DNA of 46,740 bases from positions 1 to 46,740 of the forward strand of contig JANXMY010000160.1 in assembly GCA_025354405.1 (NCBI GenBank). The letters run 5' to 3'. Below are positions 1 to 8,396 of the stretch, piece by piece. This DNA comes from Armatimonadota bacterium. Lineage in GTDB: Bacteria; Armatimonadota; Armatimonadia; Armatimonadales; Capsulimonadaceae. The notes beneath the pieces are model-generated. The model was not told the DNA's origin. It ran no database searches and saw only the letters and a program-made list of their open reading frames with translations. Within the stretch, counting starts at the first letter, position 1. The number at the start of each line of letters is the position of its first letter. A program made the translations under genes and the position numbers.

Positions 1-1208
1 AACGCCACCGACCCAGGGCCTCGTCCTCACCGTCGGCGCGGAGCATGTCCCGCTCCCTCCAGGCACTGAAATGCCCGCCGCCGAGGCGTCGCTCGCAGAC
101 ATCGCCATGGCCTTCGGCGAGCGCACCGATACCTTCGGCAGATGTGGACGCTTTGCTTCTTGCCATGCAGAAGCTAAGTCTGAACGAGCTATGGCTGGAC
201 ATCTTTTCGGGCGGGACAGCCTATCTGCCGAATTCGCGTTTGTCATCGAAATCTATCTCGCCCGGTACGGACATTCTGGCGGAGGCTTTGACCAAAGTGC
301 AGGGAACTGGGATCGCGGTGTACGCCGATATGAATTTGCTGCACTGGGACGGGGCTACCCCGGACTCGGCTCGCGACCTGACCATTCTTGGGGAGACAAA
401 CGCTGAGTTAGCCATCCATCACCATGAGCGCGACCCCAAGCCGCAATATGACGACATGACTATGAAGGAGATCGTGTTCACCGTGCCGCCGCTCGTGGTC
501 AGCCCTGCTGCAACTCGGGTACGGGCTGATTTGAGCGAGATCGTGCGCCTGGCGGCCGGCCACTCCGGGCTGGCGGGTTTTGTCTGGGAAGATGCGGAAG
601 ACGATACCGATCTTGGGTACACGCCCGACATGCGTCTGGCTTTTCTCCGTACGGCGCACGCTGATCCGCTGGACCTTGTCCCAAAGAGTTACTCCCGAGC
701 AGATCTCAGCCTGCCGACATTCGACGACGAGGCAGTGGAAACAAAGCTGGCAGAGCAGTGGGCCGAAGCACATCCGAGCGCACTTGTCACACTGCTCAAG
801 CAGATGCGGCAGTCAATTTCGTCGCAAACTGCCGCTCTCCCAATTTTCATGGAGCAGAGTGCCGTACACACACACTGGTTCTCCAGCTGGGACGACCCGA
901 AATCTCTACCGCCGCCCCTCCGCCCATCGCTGGAAAGCCATACCTATCAAGCCCCGGAGGCGATCGCGGCGGCAGCACGGACGCAAGGCAAGTCAGTGCT
1001 CCTCTATGAGGGAATCGAAAACGACGGCGACACGGACATTCTGGCGCGGTCCCTCAAAGCCGATCTGGGCGACGGCAAGTGGGATGGCTACGTGCTAGAC
1101 TTCAAGCGCGAGGAAGTTACGCAGGGCAAGTACCCGCTGGATTCCCTGGTCCGGGCAGTGAATTTATCCCTGCAAAAGCACGCCGGAATTACCGATACTA
1201 AACACTAG
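1..1208 (+). CDS. TIM-barrel glycoside-hydrolase-like protein, 5' partial, apparent frameshift near 134
   Basis: The gene runs in from before the window and ends at a TAG. From about 138 the protein reads naturally in one frame (ADVDALLLAMQKLSL, then NELWLDIFSGG, later KWDGYVLDF), which resembles the repeating strand-helix pattern of a TIM-barrel hydrolase. Upstream of about 130 that frame turns into a Pro/Arg/Ser-rich string, while the preceding frame reads a sensible peptide (LVLTVGAEHVPLPPGTEMP) to about 134. One extra base around 131-140, in ACCTTCGG, would explain this. An ATG at 45 in the downstream frame would avoid the shift but gives an implausible N-terminus. No catalytic residue can be assigned, so substrate is unknown. 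It is 14 bases upstream of cheD and could be co-transcribed. Confidence 0.6.
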   Translation, partial: RHRPRASSSPSARSMSRSLQALKCPPPRRRSQTSPWPSASAPIPSADVDALLLAMQKLSLNELWLDIFSGGTAYLPNSRLSSKSISPGTDILAEALTKVQGTGIAVYADMNLLHWDGATPDSARDLTILGETNAELAIHHHERDPKPQYDDMTMKEIVFTVPPLVVSPAATRVRADLSEIVRLAAGHSGLAGFVWEDAEDDTDLGYTPDMRLAFLRTAHADPLDLVPKSYSRADLSLPTFDDEAVETKLAEQWAEAHPSALVTLLKQMRQSISSQTAALPIFMEQSAVHTHWFSSWDDPKSLPPPLRPSLESHTYQAPEAIAAAARTQGKSVLLYEGIENDGDTDILARSLKADLGDGKWDGYVLDFKREEVTQGKYPLDSLVRAVNLSLQKHAGITDTKH

Positions 1209-1222
1209 AGGCAACGAGATCC

Positions 1223-1828
1223 ATGGCGGCGATACTGGTGGAAATGGGAGAAACCGGGGCGACAAAAGAGTCGGACACACAGCTGCAGGCCGGAGGGCTG
1301 GGAGCGTGTGTCGGTCTTTGCCTGTATGAGGCGGGTGTACGCGCCGCCGTACTGGTGCATATCGTCCTGCCAAAGACCCTTACCCCTTCGTCCTTTGCGG
1401 GACGCATGCCGCATACGCCCTCCCCTGGCAAATGCGCAGATACGGCGATCCCCCACGCCCTCGCCGAAATACAGAAGCTGGGTGGGCAGATTTCGAGAGT
1501 TGAGGCCGCGATTGTTGGCGGGGCCCATATTTTCACCGGCGGAGCGACGGATAACGCCCCCATCTCACGCCTTGAAATCGGACAGCGTAACATCCTTGCG
1601 ATCAAGGAAGCCCTGCTCCGCGAAGGTATTCCTCTGACTGCCGAGGAAACCGGCGGACAGGGGGGACGCACCGTTTCTCTGGATGCCGCGACCGGGGGTG
1701 TCTGGGTACGCCCAGTCGGCCTGACAGATCGGCTTCTGGTGACCCTCGGACGAGTCAGTGGACCACAGCCAGCGAAAGCAAAATTACAAACACCGATTTT
1801 GGAAGGAGCGCTGGCATATGGACTCTGA
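1223..1828 (+). CDS. cheD: chemoreceptor glutamine deamidase CheD
   Basis: CheD converts specific glutamines of methyl-accepting chemotaxis proteins to glutamate and, in many bacteria, interacts with CheC or CheY. The 201-residue protein has the family core: GLGACVGLCLY with the expected catalytic Cys29, and VHIVLP with His46. The 17-residue Cys-His spacing matches characterised CheD. A later PGKCADTAIP segment and AAIVGGAHIF are also typical. The length is slightly above the usual 160-200. No receptor, CheA or CheC gene is in the window, so it is an orphan here. Its end overlaps the next gene by 11 bases, which suggests translational coupling with the HDOD protein. Confidence 0.9.
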   Translation: MAAILVEMGETGATKESDTQLQAGGLGACVGLCLYEAGVRAAVLVHIVLPKTLTPSSFAGRMPHTPSPGKCADTAIPHALAEIQKLGGQISRVEAAIVGGAHIFTGGATDNAPISRLEIGQRNILAIKEALLREGIPLTAEETGGQGGRTVSLDAATGGVWVRPVGLTDRLLVTLGRVSGPQPAKAKLQTPILEGALAYGL

Positions 1829-2675
1829 CCAAACAGCCACCAAACGTCTGGATAATCTGATTCGTCAGGTGCAGGATCTCCCTTCCCTCCCAATTGCGGT
1901 CACCCGCGTGATGCAGCTCACCAACGACCCGAAGGCGGGACTCTCCGATGTCGCGCATGCGCTGGCCTCAGATCAAGGCCTTGCGGCACGGGTACTCAAG
2001 CTGGCGAACTCTGCCTATTATGGCTCCAGCCGCAGAATTGGGACTGTCTCGGAAGCGGTGGTCATTCTGGGGATGCGCACCACACGTAACTTGACCCTCG
2101 CCACCAGTTGTCAGGATATGCTGGAGCGTGAAGTGCAGGGCTACTTCCTGCCGCGTGGCGCTCTCTGGCGGCATTCCCTGGCCTGCGCCGCCGCCACGCA
2201 AAACTTGGCCCGGCGGGCACACTTCCGGGGTACGGAAGAGGCATTTGTCGCGGGCCTGCTGCACGACATTGGCAAAGTGGTCATGAGCGCCTATCTCAAG
2301 GCTGAGTTCGCACAAGTGCTGACCCGTGTTGCCAAAAGCAGGTTGACCTTCAGTGACGCCGAGCGTGAAGTCCTAGGATTTGACGATGCTGAGGTCGGCG
2401 CACGGCTCCTAGAGCGCTGGAATCTCCCCGCATCTCTGGTCACAGCGGTACGGTATCATCATGCTCCATCGCAAGCCCCGGAGAGTCCACTAGCCGCACT
2501 GGTGCATATCGCCGATACGATCTGCCTCACTCTGGGAATCGGTCTCGGCGTCGACGGCATGGCCTATACGCTGGACCCAAATGCTCTGGCGATACTCCAT
2601 CTGACAGAAGACGATTTCGAGGAGGTCGCCAGCCAGACCTGTGACACACTTTCCGAGGCTGGATCGATGTTTTAA
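1818..2675 (+). CDS. HDOD domain signalling protein
   Basis: The 285-residue protein is a single HDOD domain, the HD-related domain found in bacterial signalling proteins that often sit beside chemotaxis or second-messenger genes. It begins with LPSLPIAVTRVMQL, continues with DQGLAARVLKLANSAYYG and VVILGMRTTRNLTL, and has an HD-type motif LLHDIGK followed by YHHAP. Whether this copy keeps phosphohydrolase activity cannot be told. The ATG at 1818 is chosen because GGAAGGAG lies 8-15 bases upstream and the protein then begins just before the domain; an upstream ATG at 1758 would add 20 residues inside cheD. It overlaps cheD by 11 bases. Confidence 0.88.
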   Translation: MDSDQTATKRLDNLIRQVQDLPSLPIAVTRVMQLTNDPKAGLSDVAHALASDQGLAARVLKLANSAYYGSSRRIGTVSEAVVILGMRTTRNLTLATSCQDMLEREVQGYFLPRGALWRHSLACAAATQNLARRAHFRGTEEAFVAGLLHDIGKVVMSAYLKAEFAQVLTRVAKSRLTFSDAEREVLGFDDAEVGARLLERWNLPASLVTAVRYHHAPSQAPESPLAALVHIADTICLTLGIGLGVDGMAYTLDPNALAILHLTEDDFEEVASQTCDTLSEAGSMF

Positions 2676-2714
2676 ATAAATATTTAGAATAGGCCCAAAA
2701 AGCGTAATATCGGG

Positions 2715-2720
2715 TATACT
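2715..2720 (+). promoter_or_regulatory. Promoter -10 (TATACT) of the RRM gene
   Basis: TATACT is preceded by CGGG, giving the ten-mer CGGGTATACT that also occurs at 12837-12846 and 16361-16370. No convincing -35 is visible at 17 bases, so recognition may depend on the extended -10. The predicted transcript start near 2727 gives a leader of about 165 bases. Confidence 0.55.
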
Positions 2721-2890
2721 GCCCTCAGCACCGGGGACTCCCCCGGCAATCTTCTCTCTGGCATCGTCTGATCCCTCCTGCGATTTCCTCGGCTCCTTCG
2801 GCTTACTTCCGTCGCGCCTCCCGAACTCTCCAGTCCTGGCCTCACGCTTTGCGGAAGGAAGCTCTCACTCGAAAGGAGCCATTTACTACT
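2721..2890 (+). promoter_or_regulatory. Long 5' leader of the RRM gene with a 5' hairpin
   Basis: The leader between the promoter and the ATG at 2891 starts with a perfect 6-bp hairpin (CCGGGG 2731-2736, loop ACTC, CCCCGG 2741-2746), followed by about 100 bases rich in C and T. It ends with the ribosome binding site GAAAGGAG (2871-2878). Long leaders are known for cold-inducible RNA-binding protein and cold-shock genes; regulation of this one by temperature or by its own product is inference. Confidence 0.45.
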
Positions 2891-3247
2891 ATGGCAACCA
2901 AATTGTATGTCGGAAATCTGAGCTATCAGACCACCGACCAGGACCTCTCCAAGATGTTCGCTGAAGCTGGCACCGTCGTCAGCGCCCAGGTCATCACCGA
3001 CCGCGAAACCGGCCAGGCTCGCGGCTTCGGCTTCGTCGAAATGTCCAGCCCCGCGGAAGCGGAAGCGGCCATCTCGGCCATCAACGGACGCAATGTCGAC
3101 GGCCGCGCGCTCGTCGTCAATGAGTCCAAACCCCGCGAAGGCGGCGGTGGTGGCGGCAGCCGTGGCGGTGGTGGTTACGGCGGTGGCGGTGGAAGCCGCG
3201 GCGGCGGTGGCGGCTACGGCGGCGGTGGTGGCGGCAGCCGCTACTAA
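2891..3247 (+). CDS. Glycine-rich RRM RNA-binding protein
   Basis: A single RNA recognition motif followed by a Gly/Arg/Tyr tail, 118 residues in all. RNP2 is LYVGNL (residues 5-10) and RNP1 is RGFGFVEM (44-51), both with the aromatic residues used for RNA stacking. The tail from about residue 82 is repeats of GGGG with SRGG and GYGG, like the cyanobacterial Rbp proteins and similar proteins in other diderm phyla, where they are linked to cold stress and mRNA localisation. The start at 2891 is preferred over 2849 because of the strong GAAAGGAG 12 bases upstream and because the RRM begins at once. It is monocistronic, between its own promoter and the terminator at 3291-3330. Confidence 0.93.
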   Translation: MATKLYVGNLSYQTTDQDLSKMFAEAGTVVSAQVITDRETGQARGFGFVEMSSPAEAEAAISAINGRNVDGRALVVNESKPREGGGGGGSRGGGGYGGGGGSRGGGGGYGGGGGGSRY

Positions 3248-3290
3248 TCGCACTTCATTCGGTTCTTAACGAGCTGGATGAACACGCATG

Positions 3291-3330
3291 AAAAAGCCCC
3301 TTCGAGACACTTGTCTCGAAGGGGCTTTTT
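3291..3330. terminator. Bidirectional intrinsic terminator
   Basis: A perfect 18-bp stem (AAAAAGCCCCTTCGAGAC, 3291-3308, pairing with 3313-3330) with an ACTT loop. It is A-rich on one side and ends in five T on the other, so it can work on both strands. It lies between the convergent RRM and aldo/keto reductase genes and should serve both. Confidence 0.93.
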
Positions 3331-3339
3331 CTTCGCTGC

Positions 3340-4317
<978 letters not shown>

Positions 4318-4345
4318 GAATAGTTCTTTCAGAGCGAATATTGAT

Positions 4346-4828
4346 TTAGCTCGCCGCAAGGAGCTGGACATCGAATACCAGAGTGGAATTTGCCGGAATA
4401 TTGGTCTTCGAGGCAGATCCATATCCGAGAGCAGCCGGGATCACCAGGCGGCGCTGCCCGCCAACCTTCATGGTGGATACACCTTCGTCGAATCCGGCGA
4501 TTACCTGCCCGACCCCGACAGGGAAAAGCAGCGGGTTGCCTGCGGCGGAAGCATCAAATTGTGTGCCGTCCAGCAAAGTCCCCACATACTGCACCGAGAC
4601 CGTCCGACCCTTGGTTGGGGAGACGCCGCTGCCAACCGTCGTGTCATAGTACTGCAGTCCAGACGCAGTCGTTGTAAGTGGGACGACTTTCCCGTTAATC
4701 GTCGTCGTCGTAGATGTTGTCGTAGGATTCGTCAGTGTGTTGCTGCTGGAGCCACTGCCGCCGCAGCCCGTGAGAGTCGAAAGCAAAACACCGCCGAGCA
4801 GTGCGCTGGAAATAAATCGGTTCATCAA
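4346..4828 (-). CDS. FKBP-type peptidyl-prolyl isomerase, lipoprotein
   Basis: A 160-residue lipoprotein with one FKBP domain, which catalyses cis-trans isomerisation of proline bonds in exported proteins. The N-terminus is a lipoprotein signal ending in LTGC, so Cys21 or so would be lipidated, followed by a Ser/Thr/Asn-rich linker. The FKBP core has [38 protein letters not shown] and IPAALGYG, including the aromatic and acidic residues of the active pocket. Two adjacent ATG codons could start it. It is the second copy of a tandem pair with the gene at 4860-5399; the two share domain and linker layout, which points to local duplication followed by divergence. Confidence 0.92.
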   Translation of the reverse strand: MMNRFISSALLGGVLLSTLTGCGGSGSSSNTLTNPTTTSTTTTINGKVVPLTTTASGLQYYDTTVGSGVSPTKGRTVSVQYVGTLLDGTQFDASAAGNPLLFPVGVGQVIAGFDEGVSTMKVGGQRRLVIPAALGYGSASKTNIPANSTLVFDVQLLAAS

Positions 4829-4859
4829 TTACCTCAGAAGTCTTTTGGAATTTGCCGGG

Positions 4860-5399
4860 TTATTTAACCGCGACCAGCTCGATATCGAACACCAGAGTGG
4901 CATCTGCCGGGATCATCGGTGTCGGAGGATTGGCCCCGTACGCCAGCGCACCAGGCACGATCAGCCTTCGCTTGCCGCCGACTTTCATCGTCGGGACACC
5001 TTCATCCCAGCCTTTAATGACCTGCCCAACTCCGATGGGGAAATCGATTGGGGTGCCGCCGTGATCGTAAGAGGAGTCAAACTTCGTGCCATCCAGTAGG
5101 GTGCCGGTATACTGCACGGAGACTGTCTGTCCAACCTTGGGGCTTGGCCCTGCCCCGAGCTTCATATCGTAATACTTCAGGCCTGAAGGCGTTGATTTCA
5201 GCGGGACTGTCTTGCCGTCGATGACTGTCGTGCTCGGCATCGACGTGTTATCGGCAGCCGTTGTCGGGGCAGATGTTGTCGGGGCGGTGACAGTCTGGGC
5301 CGGCGGGCCTTGAATAGCATCAGTGTTTTTCTTTTCACAGCCAGCGGTGACTGTGATCAGAGCTCCGGCGAGGGCAAGTGCGGAAAAAGTCAGCTTCAT
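4860..5399 (-). CDS. FKBP-type peptidyl-prolyl isomerase, lipoprotein
   Basis: The first of two tandem FKBP lipoproteins, 179 residues. The signal ends in VTAGC, followed by a charged patch (EKKNTD) and a long Pro/Thr/Ala linker that would hold the catalytic domain away from the membrane. The domain has VSVQYTGTLLDGTKFDSS, GVGQVIKGWDEG with the Trp that forms the floor of the FKBP pocket, and ALAYGANPP. It is 31 bases upstream of the second copy; both probably act as periplasmic or surface folding helpers. A TACAAT box at 5438-5443 on the same strand is the likely promoter. Confidence 0.92.
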   Translation of the reverse strand: MKLTFSALALAGALITVTAGCEKKNTDAIQGPPAQTVTAPTTSAPTTAADNTSMPSTTVIDGKTVPLKSTPSGLKYYDMKLGAGPSPKVGQTVSVQYTGTLLDGTKFDSSYDHGGTPIDFPIGVGQVIKGWDEGVPTMKVGGKRRLIVPGALAYGANPPTPMIPADATLVFDIELVAVK

Positions 5400-5437
5400 C
5401 GTGTCAGTTTCTCCTGAAGAATGGTAAGGTATCAGCT

Positions 5438-5443
5438 ATTGTA
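5438..5443 (-). promoter_or_regulatory. Candidate -10 (TACAAT) for the FKBP genes
   Basis: TACAAT on the minus strand, preceded by AGG, lies about 40 bases upstream of the start of the first FKBP gene. The -35 is unclear. It would drive the two FKBP genes and perhaps the aldo/keto reductase. Confidence 0.35.
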
Positions 5444-5459
5444 CCTGATTCATGGCGAT

Positions 5460-5487
5460 GCCGGGGCAGCAGACGCTGCGCCCCGGC
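5460..5487. other. GC-rich hairpin downstream of the stress-protein gene
   Basis: GCCGGGGC (5460-5467) pairs with GCCCCGGC (5480-5487), and the inner AGC/GCT adds three pairs. It lies just past the stop of the minus-strand gene at 5513. There is no T run on either strand, so it may stabilise a 3' end rather than terminate by itself. Confidence 0.35.
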
Positions 5488-5512
5488 ACCCCACCCCCTC
5501 AAAAACCACTCT

Positions 5513-6016
5513 TTATAGATCTACTTTTTCGTTCAGAGCTGGTTCAGCCGGATTGCCCGACGTTACCCTTTTGATAAAGCTGAGCGCGTGGGAGACGACA
5601 CTCGACGGCGTGTCCCAGTACTCACCTTGGTCAGGGTTGATTTTCAGGAGTGCGATATCCGGCTCGTCAAGGCCTTTAGGAAACCAGGCTTTTAGCTCCG
5701 GCTTCCAGAGTTCTTCCAGCTTGGCCCGGTCACGCACCAACTCCGCGCGGCCGGAGAGCGAGACATAAGTTTGGCTCCTCGGGTTAGAAAAAGCCACATT
5801 CACATAAGGCTTGTTTTCTATCTCGTGGACTTTTGGTGTGCTTGCATAGGTAAAAAACCAGACATCGCCGTCGAAGTCGACCTGCTTGTTCGTAGACATC
5901 GGACGAGAATGCAGGCGGCCTTCGGCATCCGTCGTCGTCAGCATTCCGAATTCTATGTCTTTGATCAGAGCAACGATTTTAGCAACTGCCTCTTGATGCG
6001 TAGCATGATCGGTCAT
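5513..6016 (-). CDS. Pyridoxamine 5'-phosphate oxidase-fold protein (general stress protein 26 type)
   Basis: A 167-residue split-barrel protein of the pyridoxamine oxidase-like superfamily, which binds flavins. The sequence follows the general stress protein 26 pattern: IEFGMLTTTDAEGRLHSRPMS, VWFFTYASTPKVHEI, and YVSLSGRAELVRD near the middle, ending with a segment around EYWDTPSS. Such proteins are usually small cytoplasmic FMN or FAD binders linked to stress; an enzymatic role is not established. The start has GGAGAGG upstream in the region shared with the divergent hydrolase gene. It appears to be a single-gene unit. Confidence 0.88.
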   Translation of the reverse strand: MTDHATHQEAVAKIVALIKDIEFGMLTTTDAEGRLHSRPMSTNKQVDFDGDVWFFTYASTPKVHEIENKPYVNVAFSNPRSQTYVSLSGRAELVRDRAKLEELWKPELKAWFPKGLDEPDIALLKINPDQGEYWDTPSSVVSHALSFIKRVTSGNPAEPALNEKVDL

Positions 6017-6023
6017 TTTTGGG

Positions 6024-6029
6024 TATATC
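6024..6029 (+). promoter_or_regulatory. Candidate -10 (GGG-TATATC) for the exported hydrolase
   Basis: TATATC preceded by TTTTTGGG resembles the GGGTATA signature seen at other starts in the window. It lies 39 bases before the ATG at 6069, within the 52-base divergent spacer. Confidence 0.35.
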
Positions 6030-6068
6030 CTCTCCAGCGTTCGTTACGCACATTTACCCAAAAGAGGC

Positions 6069-7358
6069 ATGACAATTAACAGATATCTACTCCGCATCGC
6101 TGCAGCCTGCGCCGTGACCACCCTAGTTTTTCTCCTGCGTCCAGTATGGGCCGATGCACCGGCAATTCCGAAGACGCCGACCACGGCAGTGGATCCGGCA
6201 TTTTATGATTATGATGCGGCGGCTCCGATCAATGCAGTCGAAAAGCCCTACACACTGGATGCCACCGGTGTCAAAGTTTCACTCGTGACCTACCCCAGTG
6301 TGGTATCAACACCCTATGCAGTCAATAACAAGGTCACAGCCTACCTCTTTCTGCCGACCGGGCCTGGCCCTCATCCGGCGATGGTCGTGCTGCACGAGTG
6401 GAACGCCGGCTCGACCAAAGGCGGCTTTCTGCTTTGCCGGGCCATTGCCAAGGCCGGTGTCGCAGCTCTGTTCGTCACGGAGCCGTTCAGCCTAAGCCGC
6501 AAGCCGAAAACGGAGAATCGGGAGGATGCCGAGATACTCTCCGGAAATGTCCCGCATATGGTCGGTGCTCTGCGCCAGGCTGTCCTTGATGCGCGTCGAG
6601 GGCTGGATTATCTGGCGCAACGGCCCGATATCGATCCGGCGCGGCTCGGAGTGAGCGGTATCAGCCTAGGGGGAGTTCTGAGCGGTGTGGTCGCCGGAGT
6701 AGACCAACGCGTCAAGGTAATTTTGACTCTGGTTGGTGGAGCGGACTTCGCCCGGGGCTTCTGGAACGGCCTGCTCACCCGCCGTTACCGGAATGAAATA
6801 CTCCGCAGCGGTTACACGTATGAAACCTACCAAGCGGCCATGGCTCCCATCGACGCCGCGTACTGGCTCCCGCAAAGACACTTTAACCCGGAAGATGCGT
6901 TGATGATCAATGGACGCTATGATCTTGTCATCCTGCCGAATGAAGCCAAGGCCCTGGCACAGGACCTGGGCGGGACAGATATAGTCTGGACCAATACCGG
7001 CCACTACGGCCCGATGTTCCGGGTCAGCGAAGCGGCAGATCTCGGCGTGCTGTTTCTTCGCGCCCGTTTCTTCGGCGAGACATCGGCATTCAAGCGGCCC
7101 GACACAATCCCATCACGCACAATCAAGCTCGGTCTTCTTCTCGGCGGACACGAAGGCCTCAGCCCGGTGATCGCCACACCCCTGATCAATTTCGACCGCG
7201 CAGGCCGCTACACCCTCGATGGTCAGCTGACTCTGCACGGGCTGTCGATTGCCCCTTCGGTGCGATTGGGACTTGTGACATCCCTTGGGGTAGAGTTCCC
7301 TCTGCTGCACGGCCGGTCGAGACCAAAACCCTTCGTGCTATTCAGCCTGACACTGTAA
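6069..7358 (+). CDS. Exported alpha/beta hydrolase (dienelactone hydrolase-like) with a C-terminal extension
   Basis: A 429-residue protein with a signal peptide (hydrophobic stretch after RYLLRI, cleavage probably after ADA near residue 30). The alpha/beta hydrolase core has LPTGPGPHPAMVVLHEW, the nucleophile elbow GISLGG (Ser near residue 200), an acidic residue in INGRYDLV and a His in NTGHYG, so a full catalytic triad can be proposed. Dienelactone-hydrolase and acetyl-xylan-esterase-like enzymes share this layout; the substrate is unknown. About 80 residues follow the core, predicted to be strand-rich and ending in FVLFSLTL, which a plain hydrolase would not have. The start has AAGAGG upstream. 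The 3' end overlaps the convergent small membrane gene by 21 bases. Confidence 0.82.
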   Translation: MTINRYLLRIAAACAVTTLVFLLRPVWADAPAIPKTPTTAVDPAFYDYDAAAPINAVEKPYTLDATGVKVSLVTYPSVVSTPYAVNNKVTAYLFLPTGPGPHPAMVVLHEWNAGSTKGGFLLCRAIAKAGVAALFVTEPFSLSRKPKTENREDAEILSGNVPHMVGALRQAVLDARRGLDYLAQRPDIDPARLGVSGISLGGVLSGVVAGVDQRVKVILTLVGGADFARGFWNGLLTRRYRNEILRSGYTYETYQAAMAPIDAAYWLPQRHFNPEDALMINGRYDLVILPNEAKALAQDLGGTDIVWTNTGHYGPMFRVSEAADLGVLFLRARFFGETSAFKRPDTIPSRTIKLGLLLGGHEGLSPVIATPLINFDRAGRYTLDGQLTLHGLSIAPSVRLGLVTSLGVEFPLLHGRSRPKPFVLFSLTL

Positions 7359-7661
7359 ACGGCGCCGAATTTCTCTCCAGGCATGGGTACCGCCGACACT
7401 CGCAAAGACTGCTGCTGCGGCATAGGCCCAGAGAGGAAGGCCGCGGCCAAATACAAAGATATAAGCATAGGGAAGAAACCAGAAGAAAAGAGCCAGAAAG
7501 ATCACCCCTAACACCGGCTTCTTCGCACGGACACGCACTACCAGCCAGGCCACTGTGCCCCAGAACAGCGGATGATGCACCAGATACAGGACGGCGAACA
7601 TCCAGGGATTTACTCCATGTGCCGTTCCCAGTTCCATGATGTGCTGCCAAAATACGTGCAT
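7338..7661 (-). CDS. Small membrane protein of unknown function
   Basis: A 107-residue protein with three likely membrane helices: around residues 20-42 (WMFAVLYLVHHPLFWGTVAWL), 49-72 (GVIFLALFFWFLPYAYIFVF) and 75-92 (GLPLWAYAAAAVFASVGG). It ends in a basic tail. I do not recognise the family with certainty; similar small proteins with a VNPWxFAVLY opening exist in several phyla with no known role. It starts 6 bases after the preceding gene ends, so it is probably in that operon. Confidence 0.65.
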   Translation of the reverse strand: MHVFWQHIMELGTAHGVNPWMFAVLYLVHHPLFWGTVAWLVVRVRAKKPVLGVIFLALFFWFLPYAYIFVFGRGLPLWAYAAAAVFASVGGTHAWREIRRRLQCQAE

Positions 7662-7667
7662 AAAAAC

Positions 7668-8396
7668 CTAGTCAAAGGGTATGACGGGGGGCGGCAGAAG
7701 TTTCCCTGCGCATTGGGAGGCTGCGAAATACTCACTGATCGCTATTCCCGTAGTCGGGAAATACTGGTCGGGAAGAGGGAATAAACTGCGCTCAATTATT
7801 AGAGGAACTGAGCGGGAAATTACGCAGAGAGCCAGCGTATCAGCCACTTGCGAGCACTCCGCATCAGATATAAAGGCAATATGCTTTACCAGTGACAGCG
7901 ACAAACCGTAATGCACAAGAACTTCCAGGCTGGGAAAGTGTTTGGTCTCTGCCTGCTCTTTCAGTAAACTTGACTTTTCGTGCGGATCAGTAATGGGGAG
8001 ATACGCGGAGCGGCTCCGCCAGGCTTTCGTGTTGTACGGGAGTAAAGCGACTTCGGGCAATCCCAGAACCGCTTCCCGGTCAAACACAAACAAGGCATGT
8101 GGATAGCCTTTTACCAGCTTATCCCGCAGGAGCGGCGTGTCCGGACGCAGGGCAAGATGTACCCAGTCCGCCAGGCCAAGACTTCGGTCACGGCGGACAG
8201 CTCCGGCCCGCGGCGCGATTCCTTCGGCTGCCAGCACGCTCTTAGCAAAAAGCGCCTCGCGGCTGAGTATCAGCGGCACATAGTGAAGAGGGGCGGCATG
8301 GTAAAGAGATTGCTGCAAGGTCGGGTTTATCCATCTGTCCAGCTGTTCGAGCGGTGACGAGCAGTCAAAAACGCAGAGACACATTTCGGATCCCAC
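7668..8396 (-). CDS. Unknown protein, possible DarT-like ADP-ribosyltransferase fold
   Basis: A 242-residue soluble protein. I cannot assign it firmly. Its N-terminal half has SLYHAAPLHYVPLIL, then RRDRSLGLADWVHLAL and PHALFVFDREAV. That order (Tyr-His plus helix at the start, a double Arg before a DxV segment, then a strand with the end of the domain) is like DUF4433/DarT-type NAD-using toxins, which ADP-ribosylate DNA. The Glu expected for catalysis cannot be identified by eye and no DarG-like macrodomain antitoxin is next to it. The start overlaps the upstream gene by 70 bases; the only other in-frame ATG is four codons later, so the overlap seems real. The small membrane protein follows 6 bases downstream. 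Confidence 0.6.
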   Translation of the reverse strand: MGSEMCLCVFDCSSPLEQLDRWINPTLQQSLYHAAPLHYVPLILSREALFAKSVLAAEGIAPRAGAVRRDRSLGLADWVHLALRPDTPLLRDKLVKGYPHALFVFDREAVLGLPEVALLPYNTKAWRSRSAYLPITDPHEKSSLLKEQAETKHFPSLEVLVHYGLSLSLVKHIAFISDAECSQVADTLALCVISRSVPLIIERSLFPLPDQYFPTTGIAISEYFAASQCAGKLLPPPVIPFD

